64,000 nucleotides of DNA, from the NCBI GenBank assembly GCA_002412775.1, contig DHVT01000017.1:102829-166828 (forward strand), written 5' to 3'. Position numbers and translations under genes: made by a program. Below are positions 24,468-32,895 of this stretch, piece by piece. Under the pieces are notes generated by a model. The model was not told the DNA's origin and searched no databases. It saw only the letters and a program-made list of their open reading frames with translations. Source of the stretch: Firmicutes bacterium UBA5201 (GTDB taxonomy: Bacteria > Bacillota > Clostridia > Peptostreptococcales > Acidaminobacteraceae). Each line of letters opens with the position of its first letter. The stretch's first letter is position 1.

Positions 24468-25534
24468 CTGAGCACCCCTGAGATTGCCCCCACAGGACAA
24501 AGCGATTCACAAAGTCCACAGCGGATACATTTTTCTGCTGTAAAAATCGGTTTGGTGGACGCTTCGTATGCCTCAAACGGACAAACTCTGACGCAAATTC
24601 CACAGTTCGTACATTTCACAGGATCAATCACCGGATACTCACCTTTTCCGGAAGGTTTGAGCATGAGCGTCGTCTTTCTGAGGGATTCAATAGACTCAAT
24701 ATCATTTTCAGACATCACTTTTGACAAATTGTCCACTACTACGGCATATTGTTTTCTACCCTTCAGCAGTGCACTGGACAGCATCTGGACGAGATCCGCA
24801 CCCGCGAGAATCATCTCGAGCGCATCCTCCGCTGTCTCCACGCCACCGCAACCGATGATCGGCATGTCAGGGAAGTGGGCTCTGATATTGGCGATGCGTC
24901 TTATGGCAAACGGCTTGATGGCAGGTCCTGAAACCCAACTGTTGCCATCTTGGTTGCCAATCAAAACGGAACGTTTTGCGAGGTCGACGACTGCGCCAGG
25001 TCCAAATGAATTGAATGCGACAACCCCTGTTGCGCCATTTTTGAGTATCGTATCGACGAACCAGATTTCGTCTTCTATATGTGGACTCATCTTGATGAAA
25101 ACAGGTTTGTCCGTCAAACTCGTGATGCATTTCACCAAATCGGGAAGTGCGGCACGATTATAATGTGTACTCACCTCAAAAAAATCTGCGAAAGGACTGA
25201 GTCTTGGAACTGTGACTTTAAAATCCTCACAGGTGTACCCCACGCTTATTCCAAGGGGTTTCGTTTTTTTCTGAACGAGTTCAGGTAAAATGCCCACCCA
25301 ATAATCAATGTCCATCTCACTCCACAACTCTGAATTGTATATCATGTGCTTTGTACCGACAATACATGGTTTAGTCACTTCCGCTGCGGTCACTGAAATG
25401 GTTTTAGTAACCAATCCTCCAAGTGGCAAGTCATTGAGACTAAGCAAATTCTCGAGACCCTCCACAATCGGACCGGATGCGGGCAATATCGGATTTTCAA
25501 AAATCATCCCCAGTAGTTCTACTTTAGTCGACAT
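24464..25534 (-). CDS. PreA/dihydroorotate dehydrogenase-like FMN reductase with two 4Fe-4S clusters
   Basis: The 356-aa protein has an FMN-binding TIM barrel (residues 1-300; PVFIKMSP, GATGVVAFNSFGPG and IIGCGGVETAEDALE) and a C-terminal ferredoxin domain with two CxxCxxCxxxCP motifs (CTNCGICVRVCP and CIRCGLCESLCP). This is the layout of dihydropyrimidine dehydrogenase PreA, although the barrel reads STHY where those enzymes have a catalytic Cys loop. It may reduce a purine-derived ring. The start at 25534 is set by TTGGAGGGG and overlaps ssnA by 11 bp. Confidence 0.87.
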   Translation of the reverse strand: MSTKVELLGMIFENPILPASGPIVEGLENLLSLNDLPLGGLVTKTISVTAAEVTKPCIVGTKHMIYNSELWSEMDIDYWVGILPELVQKKTKPLGISVGYTCEDFKVTVPRLSPFADFFEVSTHYNRAALPDLVKCITSLTDKPVFIKMSPHIEDEIWFVDTILKNGATGVVAFNSFGPGAVVDLAKRSVLIGNQDGNSWVSGPAIKPFAIRRIANIRAHFPDMPIIGCGGVETAEDALEMILAGADLVQMLSSALLKGRKQYAVVVDNLSKVMSENDIESIESLRKTTLMLKPSGKGEYPVIDPVKCTNCGICVRVCPFEAYEASTKPIFTAEKCIRCGLCESLCPVGAISGVLR

Positions 25535-26780
25535 GGTCCCCTCCAATTCTCGTCCAAATATTTTCAACTCTACCGGCCTCAACAGGTATATGGTTCACCA
25601 GGGCCCGCTCGTGGATCAACCGCTTTCCCCCGACCCATAGATCTGTGATGTCCAGCGCATCAAACACTCCAAAGAAGGTGTGTCCAAACGCATTATCAAG
25701 ACTCATCGGTGTGATGGCCTCATAATCCAGAAGCATGGTATCAAATCTGTATCCAGGTAAGAAGCGTCCAAGTTTTTTTCCGGTCAGCCTCTCATAATAC
25801 TTGTATCCCGATTGTATGGCCTCTAGGATATCACCGAGATCCACTCCACTTGCTTTGCCGGAATTCATTTTCGCCATATAATAGATGTCCTGCCAGCTGG
25901 CTGCGACATTGATTCCTAGTCCGTCGGTTCCAGCCACAAAACGGATGCCATTTTTTTTGATCAACGAGTAATCCACTGTGCCTACCGCATTGTTGAGATT
26001 GCTTCTGGTGGCAATGGCAAGCACGGCGCCATTTTTAGCTATGATTTCAGCATCAATATCTGTCATATGCACACCATGCACAAGCAGACTGTCGCGGTTG
26101 ATCAATCCGAATCTGTCCAGTCGCTGAATCGGCGTTTCATCAAATGCTTCATGATCATCGATGCTTTCCGATACATGAACATGAACCGGGTGTATTCCAA
26201 TCCGGTTTGTGATGGTCTCAAGAGTCTCGTCAGAAAGCGTCATGGAAGCGTGCATACCAAACGGTCCCCCTGTGCGTTCAATCATGGACATGTTTTCATC
26301 AATTGCATCGTCTATCTCAAATCGATCGCTGGTCTCAAAGCAAGTGATGCCATGCAAACCAAGCGACTTTAGCGCTTCCTCTATACAGGCCGTTGAACCT
26401 GGAATCACTCCACTCGCATTGTGGTCGATTATGCCCACCACGCCTTTTTTAAGGGATTCCTGTCCATAGGCTATAGTCGACCAATGCAGATCCTCGCACG
26501 TCAGTGCCCGGTCCATGCGCCACCAGATCTTTTCAAGGACCTCAGTGAATGTTTCAGGGGCGGCATTGAAGTCGTACCCCCTTGAAAACACAGAATAAAT
26601 ATGGGTATGAAAATTGATCAGTCCTGGCATGAGCAATCTCCCCATTCCATCGATCACCTCTGATGCGCCTTTGAAATCTTCAATCGGACCGCATTCGATG
26701 ATTTCCTCATCAAAAATCACATAACCATCCTCATAATAGGTTTCGTAATCGTACAGCCTGACATTGACAATCGCTTTCAT
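25524..26780 (-). CDS. ssnA: SsnA-like amidohydrolase
   Basis: The 418-aa protein is a metal-dependent amidohydrolase of the SsnA/chlorohydrolase branch: metal site GLINFHTHIYS (HxH), HVHVSES, LLVHGVHMTD and the Asp in AGTDGLG. Near residue 75 it has the SsnA-typical EKIWWRMDRALT stretch. It would hydrolyse a C-N bond in a heterocycle or its ring-opened product. It starts 1 bp after the hydantoinase stop. SsnA co-occurs with YgeW, YgeY and hydantoinase in anaerobic purine clusters. Confidence 0.85.
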   Translation of the reverse strand: MKAIVNVRLYDYETYYEDGYVIFDEEIIECGPIEDFKGASEVIDGMGRLLMPGLINFHTHIYSVFSRGYDFNAAPETFTEVLEKIWWRMDRALTCEDLHWSTIAYGQESLKKGVVGIIDHNASGVIPGSTACIEEALKSLGLHGITCFETSDRFEIDDAIDENMSMIERTGGPFGMHASMTLSDETLETITNRIGIHPVHVHVSESIDDHEAFDETPIQRLDRFGLINRDSLLVHGVHMTDIDAEIIAKNGAVLAIATRSNLNNAVGTVDYSLIKKNGIRFVAGTDGLGINVAASWQDIYYMAKMNSGKASGVDLGDILEAIQSGYKYYERLTGKKLGRFLPGYRFDTMLLDYEAITPMSLDNAFGHTFFGVFDALDITDLWVGGKRLIHERALVNHIPVEAGRVENIWTRIGGDHVD

Positions 26781-26781
26781 C

Positions 26782-28041
26782 TTACTCCCCCCTTACGTAA
26801 CGCCCGTTTGCAGATGTGATCTTGCCATCTTTCATGACAAACTTACCTCTGACCAAGGTGCTCCTGATACTGCCTTTCAGCGACAAGCCATCATAAATGG
26901 AATAGTCGCAAACACCCGACCCTTTGACGATTGTTTTGCCTTCAGGATCGAATAGCATCAGATCCGCGTCATTGCCAGCCTGAATTCTACCTTTTCCTTT
27001 CAGTCCGAAAATATCCGCCACATTTGTGCTCATCTTGTCGATGATCGAATTTCCGTAAAGGTTGTACATGAGCAGGAAACTATAGGCGATACCGCCCACT
27101 CCTTTTGGAATTTCACTGGCTTTGTCTGATGCCGTCTTTTCCGTTTTTTTGAAAGGGCAATGATCGGTGCCGATGGTATGGATGTTTCGGATATTCATTT
27201 TAAGTTTTTCTTTTTCGGATGCGCCCCTGAATGGCGGCGCAAGCAAATATAGGCTGCCATTTTCAAGTGCGAAGACGCGTTTGTCATAATAGAAATACTG
27301 TGGACAGCTCTCCACGAAGACATTGGGTTTGCCGGCGAGCTTTTCCACACCCGAACCACTGCTCACATGAACGACATAAAGTTTGCCCTTGATCTTCATT
27401 TCAAGCAACTGATTCAGTGCGCTGAGCTCTGCTTCAAGCGGTCTTGAACTTTCATAGGTGGCTATATCTTCCCATGAGGCATCGACAAGTGCGTCATCCT
27501 CGGCATGGACCATCGTTATGATGTTGTGCTTAAGCAAGGCGCTCAAGTGCTCTTTCTCTATCATTCTTCCGGATTCGGAGTAGGTGGTGAACACTTTGAC
27601 GCTACTCATTCCAAGCTGTTTGACCTGCTTCACGATCTTTCCGATATCCCCATGAAAAGAAGAAAGTGTCGCATGAAATCCAAAGTCGATGATGCTCTTT
27701 TGTGCGATTTTGTATCGCTTCTCAAACGCCCGGATCAGATCATCCTCATGGGCGACGGGATCCAAAAAATCGAGTATGGTCGTCACCCCGCCTTTTGCGG
27801 CGGCCACACTACCGCTTTCAAAGTCATCGCAACTTGTGATGGCACCAAGATCGAGAGCCATATGAACGTGGGGATCAATTAGTCCAGGCAGAACAAAAAG
27901 TCCCCTTGCATCTATCTCTTCCTTTGATGAAAGCGTCTCATCAGTGAGTTTGACGATTTTGCCATCGTTGATGTAAACATTGGTCTCGACAAAATCACCC
28001 TCTATATAGACTTTGCCACCACGAACTGCCAAATCACACAT
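26782..28041 (-). CDS. hydA: Dihydropyrimidinase/hydantoinase
   Basis: The 419-aa cyclic amidohydrolase has metal ligands in LIDPHVHMAL, the Lys expected to be carboxylated in SSVKVFTTYS, His in MVHAEDD and YVVHVSS, and Asp in IGTDHCPF. It opens five- or six-membered cyclic ureides such as hydantoins. It is somewhat shorter than typical dihydropyrimidinases (about 460 aa). It overlaps the PLP enzyme gene by 8 bp. In this operon it probably opens a ring of a purine-derived intermediate. Confidence 0.9.
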   Translation of the reverse strand: MCDLAVRGGKVYIEGDFVETNVYINDGKIVKLTDETLSSKEEIDARGLFVLPGLIDPHVHMALDLGAITSCDDFESGSVAAAKGGVTTILDFLDPVAHEDDLIRAFEKRYKIAQKSIIDFGFHATLSSFHGDIGKIVKQVKQLGMSSVKVFTTYSESGRMIEKEHLSALLKHNIITMVHAEDDALVDASWEDIATYESSRPLEAELSALNQLLEMKIKGKLYVVHVSSGSGVEKLAGKPNVFVESCPQYFYYDKRVFALENGSLYLLAPPFRGASEKEKLKMNIRNIHTIGTDHCPFKKTEKTASDKASEIPKGVGGIAYSFLLMYNLYGNSIIDKMSTNVADIFGLKGKGRIQAGNDADLMLFDPEGKTIVKGSGVCDYSIYDGLSLKGSIRSTLVRGKFVMKDGKITSANGRYVRGE

Positions 28042-29440
28042 TGAATTCTCCTAAGGCCTCTGTAAGTGTATCCGCATGGCGTTTACGCCATTCAAGAATC
28101 TTCTCATCCATCTGAGGAATCAGATCCACTTGTTTTTTCCAGTAACTTTGGTCAATGGAGGCGTTGAGTTCCTCCACAGTCTTACCTTGTTGCTCCACCC
28201 AAGTGTAATACTTGAGATTGTGCCATCTGAGTCTATTGTACCTGTCCCCTTCAAAGAAAAGCGATGGTTCCTGATATTTTAAGATCCTTTCAAATGCGGA
28301 TGCAGCTTTTTGTTCATCCATATCCGGCATGGCCTCCATGACGGAATAATAACGGTCAATGGCGTCAGTGGCCACGATGACCAAATTTTCGTCCGCTTTG
28401 AACCCATAGTATTTGGCGGTCTTTATGGCACCGATGATGTTGGCGCAACCCGATATGCCCAGTTTGTCCGACATGAATTCCACAAATTCCGGATCGAGGA
28501 ACGTTTTCAGATAAGCCTTGCCTTCTTTTGACGTGATCAGTTTCAACAAAGTCTTGGAGTCCATATCATCGATCTGCACAACGCCGTCCATGTTCATGAC
28601 GTTGTGGATCCATGTGACATGCTTGTCTCCAATACCTTGAATATCGTGAGCGCCGTACCCGTTGAGTGATAATGTGGGACACTGGATTGGCTCACCGGAG
28701 ACGATCTTCACTTCAGGAAAATGTTCTTTGACACAGTCGCCACTGGCGATGGTTCCGGCAGATCCAACTGTCAGCACAATAGATGCGATCCGACCGTTTC
28801 CAATATTATTCTCTTTTACCATCTCCACCATGGTGTTGCCTGTGACATAATAATGGAAACGGTAATTGGCGAATGCCTCAAATTGATTGAGTATTCTTAT
28901 GGTATCCGGCGATGCACCTCTGAGTTCGTGCGTTTTGTCATAGATTTCTTTGACGTTGGACTCACAGCCTGGTGTGGCGATGACGTCTGAACCGTATGAT
29001 CTGATGAGATCAAAACGTTCCTTGGACATTTCTTCCGGGAGAATGACGAGTGATTTATAATGCATACGCGAACTTACCCAAGCGCCTCCCACGCCGTAAT
29101 TGCCTGTGGATGGCCATACCATGGTGTGTTTCTCCGGATCCACTTGTCCTGTGACAACCTGCTCCACGAGTACCGAATAGGTCGGCCCCACCTTATGCGA
29201 TCCAGAAGGAAAGTCTTTTGCGTACAGAACGATGATATTGGAATCGATTCCTGTGAATGCTTTTGGAAGAATGAAGTATTTTATTTTGTCATCATGTCCA
29301 CGCCACGTGATATTGAAGAGGTTGATCGGATGCAGTGGATCCTCATCAGCCATTTTTTTTGCTCTCATACGGATATTCGGGTCTATTTTTGAGGGGTGAA
29401 GCATTTCTTCATAGGTTGGTCCGATAATGGGTGCGTTCAT
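28034..29440 (-). CDS. Fold-type-II PLP-dependent lyase (cysteine-synthase-like)
   Basis: In this 468-aa protein the PLP lysine lies in KDFPSGSHKVGPTYS near residue 85. A TMVWPSTGNYG loop binds the carboxylate, and LTVGSAGTIASGD is the phosphate-binding turn. The N-terminal 60 residues and the last 100 residues extend the standard 300-aa domain. It is not recognisably YgeX, though it lies where a diaminopropionate ammonia-lyase is expected, between ygeW and the hydantoinase gene. Elimination of ammonia from a diamino acid is a plausible inference. Confidence 0.8.
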   Translation of the reverse strand: MNAPIIGPTYEEMLHPSKIDPNIRMRAKKMADEDPLHPINLFNITWRGHDDKIKYFILPKAFTGIDSNIIVLYAKDFPSGSHKVGPTYSVLVEQVVTGQVDPEKHTMVWPSTGNYGVGGAWVSSRMHYKSLVILPEEMSKERFDLIRSYGSDVIATPGCESNVKEIYDKTHELRGASPDTIRILNQFEAFANYRFHYYVTGNTMVEMVKENNIGNGRIASIVLTVGSAGTIASGDCVKEHFPEVKIVSGEPIQCPTLSLNGYGAHDIQGIGDKHVTWIHNVMNMDGVVQIDDMDSKTLLKLITSKEGKAYLKTFLDPEFVEFMSDKLGISGCANIIGAIKTAKYYGFKADENLVIVATDAIDRYYSVMEAMPDMDEQKAASAFERILKYQEPSLFFEGDRYNRLRWHNLKYYTWVEQQGKTVEELNASIDQSYWKKQVDLIPQMDEKILEWRKRHADTLTEALGEFNV

Positions 29441-29451
29441 GGATAGCCTCC

Positions 29452-30414
29452 TTATAAGGTCAATGCCATCACAGCCTTAGCCGTGTGCAGTCTGTTTTCA
29501 GCCTCTTGATACACGATGGAATGGACACCGTCGATGACGCTGTCATCGACCTCATTCCCACGATCGGCCGGAAGTGCGTGCATATAGCAGACCTCTGGAT
29601 TTGCGAGGCTCATTTTTTCCTCGGTGCACTTCCAGTGTTTGAAGTCTTCTATGGAGACATTTGGAACCTTGCCGCTCCAAGAGCCCCAATTCTTTGGTAT
29701 GACAATGTCTGCGCCTCTAAAGGCCTCATCCATATCGTCAATCACTCGGAATGATCCGTGGTACTTTTCAGCATTGGCTTTCGCTTCTTCTATGACCCAA
29801 TCCGGGAGTTCGAATCCTTTTGGGTGTGCAAGCGTGACATTCATGCCATAACGCGGGAAAAGCAGCGCCTGCGTGAGTGGCACACTGATCGGTTTTTTGT
29901 GGCTGGTGGCGTATGCCCATATGATGGAGACATTGAGCCCTTTGGTTTCCTTTTTGACTTCCTTGATGGTCATCAGGTCGGCGAGTCCCTGCATTGGATG
30001 GTAGAGGTCGCATTGTAGGCTAAGGACCGGACGGGATGCGTGTTTTGCCATTTCGGTGATGTAGGCGTTGCCTTCTCCCCAAACGCAGTGTCTGCAGGCG
30101 ATGCCATGTCCGAAACTCGAAAGGATGATGCCGGTATCTTTTGCGGATTCGCCGTGGCTGATCTGCATGGTCGAGGTGTCCAGATAGTTCGCATGTCCAC
30201 CGAGTTGCGCGATGCCCATTTCCATGGAATTGCGCGTACGTGTGGAGGCTTCGAAAAACATGAGTGCGATGGTTTTGTACTGAAGGAGTGGCGTCGGTTC
30301 ATCCATGTAGAACCTTCTCTTGAGATCTGCGGCCACTTCAAGTGCCATATCGATTTCGATGTTTGTCCAATCTCTTAATGTGATGAAATGTTTTCCTTTA
30401 AGCGTTCTGTACAT
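29452..30414 (-). CDS. ygeW: YgeW-like (knotted) carbamoyltransferase
   Basis: The 320-aa protein has the carbamoyl-phosphate motif EASTRTRNSMEMG and the HPMQGLADLMT motif (HPxQ) of the aspartate/ornithine carbamoyltransferase superfamily, with HGESAKDTGIILSSFG as in YgeW. The start at 30414 is set by GAGGAGGG and overlaps ygeY by 17 bp. In catabolism it would run towards carbamoyl phosphate and a free amine, giving ATP through a carbamate kinase not seen in the window. Confidence 0.88.
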   Translation of the reverse strand: MYRTLKGKHFITLRDWTNIEIDMALEVAADLKRRFYMDEPTPLLQYKTIALMFFEASTRTRNSMEMGIAQLGGHANYLDTSTMQISHGESAKDTGIILSSFGHGIACRHCVWGEGNAYITEMAKHASRPVLSLQCDLYHPMQGLADLMTIKEVKKETKGLNVSIIWAYATSHKKPISVPLTQALLFPRYGMNVTLAHPKGFELPDWVIEEAKANAEKYHGSFRVIDDMDEAFRGADIVIPKNWGSWSGKVPNVSIEDFKHWKCTEEKMSLANPEVCYMHALPADRGNEVDDSVIDGVHSIVYQEAENRLHTAKAVMALTL

Positions 30415-31612
30415 AATTTCCCTCCTCGAGTTCAGCCAGGAATCCCACGTAGGTCTCCATAGCACTGATCAGATCTGTTTTTCTAATTTTCTCATTGGGC
30501 GCATGCGCCTCGACTTCGTCCCCTGGACCATAGCCCACACAAGGGATGCCCTTCATGCCCATGATTGAAACGCCATTGGTTGAAAAAGTCCACTTGTCCG
30601 TATGCGGCGTCTCACTGTGAAGCTTCTTGTGCGAGTTTTCCATGGCTTTTACAAGGAAGTGGTCAGATCCGATGGTCCAAGTTGGAAAATAACAAGGCAC
30701 AGCGGGCTCAAATCCCTTGTAGGATGGCTTGTGGTAGCGATACATATGGACAAAGGCGCCTGCGTTTTTTACAGACTCCAGGGCGTTGATCTGAGCGATG
30801 GCCAGCGGCTCGTCCTCACCGGTGGTGAGACGTCTGTCTATGGAGATGGAGCAGCTGTCCGCCACGGCACATCTTGATGGTGATGTATAAAAGATTTCAG
30901 AAACGGCGAGCGTTCCCTTACCTAGGAAATCATCGTCTTTTAAATTTGCGTTGAGTGTTTCAAGCTCGGTCAGGATTTTCGCCATTTTGTAGATGGCGTT
31001 GTCACCTCTTTCCGGTGCGGAGCCGTGGGCGCTTTTGCCTTTGACATCGACCCTGATTTCCATTCTGCCGCGTTGCCCTCTATAGACTCCGAGCGAAGTC
31101 GGTTCTGTGATGACCACATAATCCGGTTTTATGACATTTTCATCGAGAATGAACTGCCAACACAGTCCGTCGCAATCTTCTTCCTGTACCGATCCGACGA
31201 CCCAGACCGTCCAGTTTTTGATGATATCCATTTTTTTGGCGGCATGTGCCGCAAACATGGCGGATACGAATCCACCGGTCTGATCGGAAGCCCCCCTTCC
31301 GTAAATGTATGTATCATCTTCTTTTCCCTTGAAAGGATCAAAATCCCAGTTGTCCATAGCCCCGACATCCACTGTGTCGATGTGGCCGTCAAAAGCGATG
31401 ACTTTTTCGCCATTTCCCATTCTGCCTAGGATATTGCCCATGCCATCGATGATGATTTCATCGAATTCGAGCTTTTCCATGGTTTTTTTTATGGCTTTGA
31501 TGACGTTTTCCTCTTCTCCACTCATGGAAGGTATTGATATGAGTGTTCTAAGACAATCCATTGCATCTCTTTTGATCTCATTGATCTTTTCCGATATCCT
31601 CATTTCATCCAT
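30398..31612 (-). CDS. ygeY: YgeY-family M20 metallohydrolase
   Basis: The 404-aa M20 family member has metal ligands in AFDGHIDTVD, RGASDQTGG and VQEEDCDG (catalytic Glu pair), Glu in ITEPTSL and the final His in EAHAPNE. It resembles the selenium-metabolism-linked YgeY hydrolases and would remove a carbamoyl or ureido group from a linear intermediate. The start ATG lies 4 nt after GAGGTG and overlaps the FAD-subunit stop by 8 bp. Confidence 0.9.
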   Translation of the reverse strand: MDEMRISEKINEIKRDAMDCLRTLISIPSMSGEEENVIKAIKKTMEKLEFDEIIIDGMGNILGRMGNGEKVIAFDGHIDTVDVGAMDNWDFDPFKGKEDDTYIYGRGASDQTGGFVSAMFAAHAAKKMDIIKNWTVWVVGSVQEEDCDGLCWQFILDENVIKPDYVVITEPTSLGVYRGQRGRMEIRVDVKGKSAHGSAPERGDNAIYKMAKILTELETLNANLKDDDFLGKGTLAVSEIFYTSPSRCAVADSCSISIDRRLTTGEDEPLAIAQINALESVKNAGAFVHMYRYHKPSYKGFEPAVPCYFPTWTIGSDHFLVKAMENSHKKLHSETPHTDKWTFSTNGVSIMGMKGIPCVGYGPGDEVEAHAPNEKIRKTDLISAMETYVGFLAELEEGNYVQNA

Positions 31613-32429
31613 TGTTCACCTCATGTTCTTCGTCGAGCCATTTCCCGATCAGATTGTTGACGACCCGCTCCTTGTAGGCTTTGGTCGAGCGTTTGTCGTC
31701 ATGGCTTTGATAGAGTGCCTGATAGGCGCTCAGTATTTCATCTTTTGGTTTCTTTTGGCCAATCATTTTTTCGATGGGCTTTGATCTCAGGACGGTGTCG
31801 TTGAGCGCGCCGATTGCGATCCTTACGTCATGATCTGTGCAAAGTGCCAAGAACGAGACTTTGGACAGGATGCTGGCCTTGCGTTGCCCCATCTTTTGAT
31901 AAGTGTAGGACTGGATATGAAACTTGGGTAGAACAACCGAGATGAGCAGTTCATCGGGATGTCTGTCCGTTTTGTATTTTTCAAGGATGAAGTCCTCGAC
32001 TTTAACGATCCGTTCTCCCTTGACACTTTTGAGGATCAATTTTGCGTCACAGGCGTATAGAACAGGAAGCGTGTCCGCGACACTTGCGGCATTGACGATA
32101 TTGCCTCCAAGTGTTGCCGCATTTCGAATGGCCGGCGTGGCCATTTCTGCAACGACATGTCTCACAAACTCCGGGAGTGCCTTGCTCGCCACCATTTCCG
32201 CTTGGGTGACATTTGCACCGATGACATAGGCTTCTTCTGTTTCAGTGATTCCTTTGAGGGCGTTGAGATGCGCGATTAAAATCACGTCGCCTTTGAAATT
32301 CCGACTGGCACCTTGAAAGTTTCTGGCCCGGATCATCAAATCCGTTCCACCGGCGAGAGGGATGAGCGTCTTTTTACCCATCAGCTCCAGTGCTTCATCG
32401 AGAGTTGCTGGCCTATAGCTATCAAACAT
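31605..32429 (-). CDS. Molybdenum hydroxylase, FAD-binding subunit, set 1
   Basis: The 274-aa XdhB/CoxM-type subunit has LIPLAGGTDLMIRARN near residue 27 and the IRNAATLGGNIVNAASVAD block near 110, with a full C-terminal CO-dehydrogenase flavoprotein domain. The frame is open further upstream, but AGGAGGTG sets the start at 32429, where homology begins (MFDSYRPATLDEAL). It overlaps the iron-sulfur gene by 8 bp and the ygeY gene by 8 bp. Confidence 0.94.
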   Translation of the reverse strand: MFDSYRPATLDEALELMGKKTLIPLAGGTDLMIRARNFQGASRNFKGDVILIAHLNALKGITETEEAYVIGANVTQAEMVASKALPEFVRHVVAEMATPAIRNAATLGGNIVNAASVADTLPVLYACDAKLILKSVKGERIVKVEDFILEKYKTDRHPDELLISVVLPKFHIQSYTYQKMGQRKASILSKVSFLALCTDHDVRIAIGALNDTVLRSKPIEKMIGQKKPKDEILSAYQALYQSHDDKRSTKAYKERVVNNLIGKWLDEEHEVNNG

Positions 32430-32895
32430 CCGTATGCACCTCCTCCAACAATCTCTCCACTGCCTCAAAAATGGTTTGGTAACCGGTGCATCTGCAAAGA
32501 TTGCCTGACAGTTCAAGTTTGATCTCGTCAAGAGTGAATATCTTGTTTTGCTTCAGTAACGCTTGAGTTGCCATGACCATCCCTGGAGTGCAATAACCGC
32601 ACTGTACCGCTCCAGTATCGAGATACGCTTTTGCGATCCGTTCGTAATCTGTGGATTTGGAGAAATGTTCAATGGTGACAACGGAATGATCTATGACATT
32701 TCCAATCGGTACGAGACATGAATTGTATATTTCATCATCGATAAAGACCAGGCATGCGCCGCATTCGCCTTCCTGGCAGCTCTCTTTCGTGCCCATGAGT
32801 CCATAGTCTTCACGGATGACATCGAGAAGTCTTCTCGTCAAATCCCCTTCCACCATTTGTGATGTTCCATTTAGCATAAATTCAAATCGCATCAT
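32422..32895 (-). CDS. Molybdenum hydroxylase, 2Fe-2S subunit, set 1
   Basis: The 157-aa protein carries the two 2Fe-2S motifs: ESCQEGECGAC with YNSC, and QCGYCTPGMVM with CRCTG. It transfers electrons between molybdenum and FAD. The start at 32895 overlaps the large-subunit stop as ATGATG, the same junction seen at 24464-24467. An upstream extension to 32946 lies inside the large-subunit gene and is not needed. Confidence 0.95.
   Translation of the reverse strand: MMRFEFMLNGTSQMVEGDLTRRLLDVIREDYGLMGTKESCQEGECGACLVFIDDEIYNSCLVPIGNVIDHSVVTIEHFSKSTDYERIAKAYLDTGAVQCGYCTPGMVMATQALLKQNKIFTLDEIKLELSGNLCRCTGYQTIFEAVERLLEEVHTDV

Noticed and set aside
28034..29440. Naming this gene ygeX
   Set aside because: The length and the FPSGSHKVG lysine motif do not let me identify it as diaminopropionate ammonia-lyase; only position suggests it.
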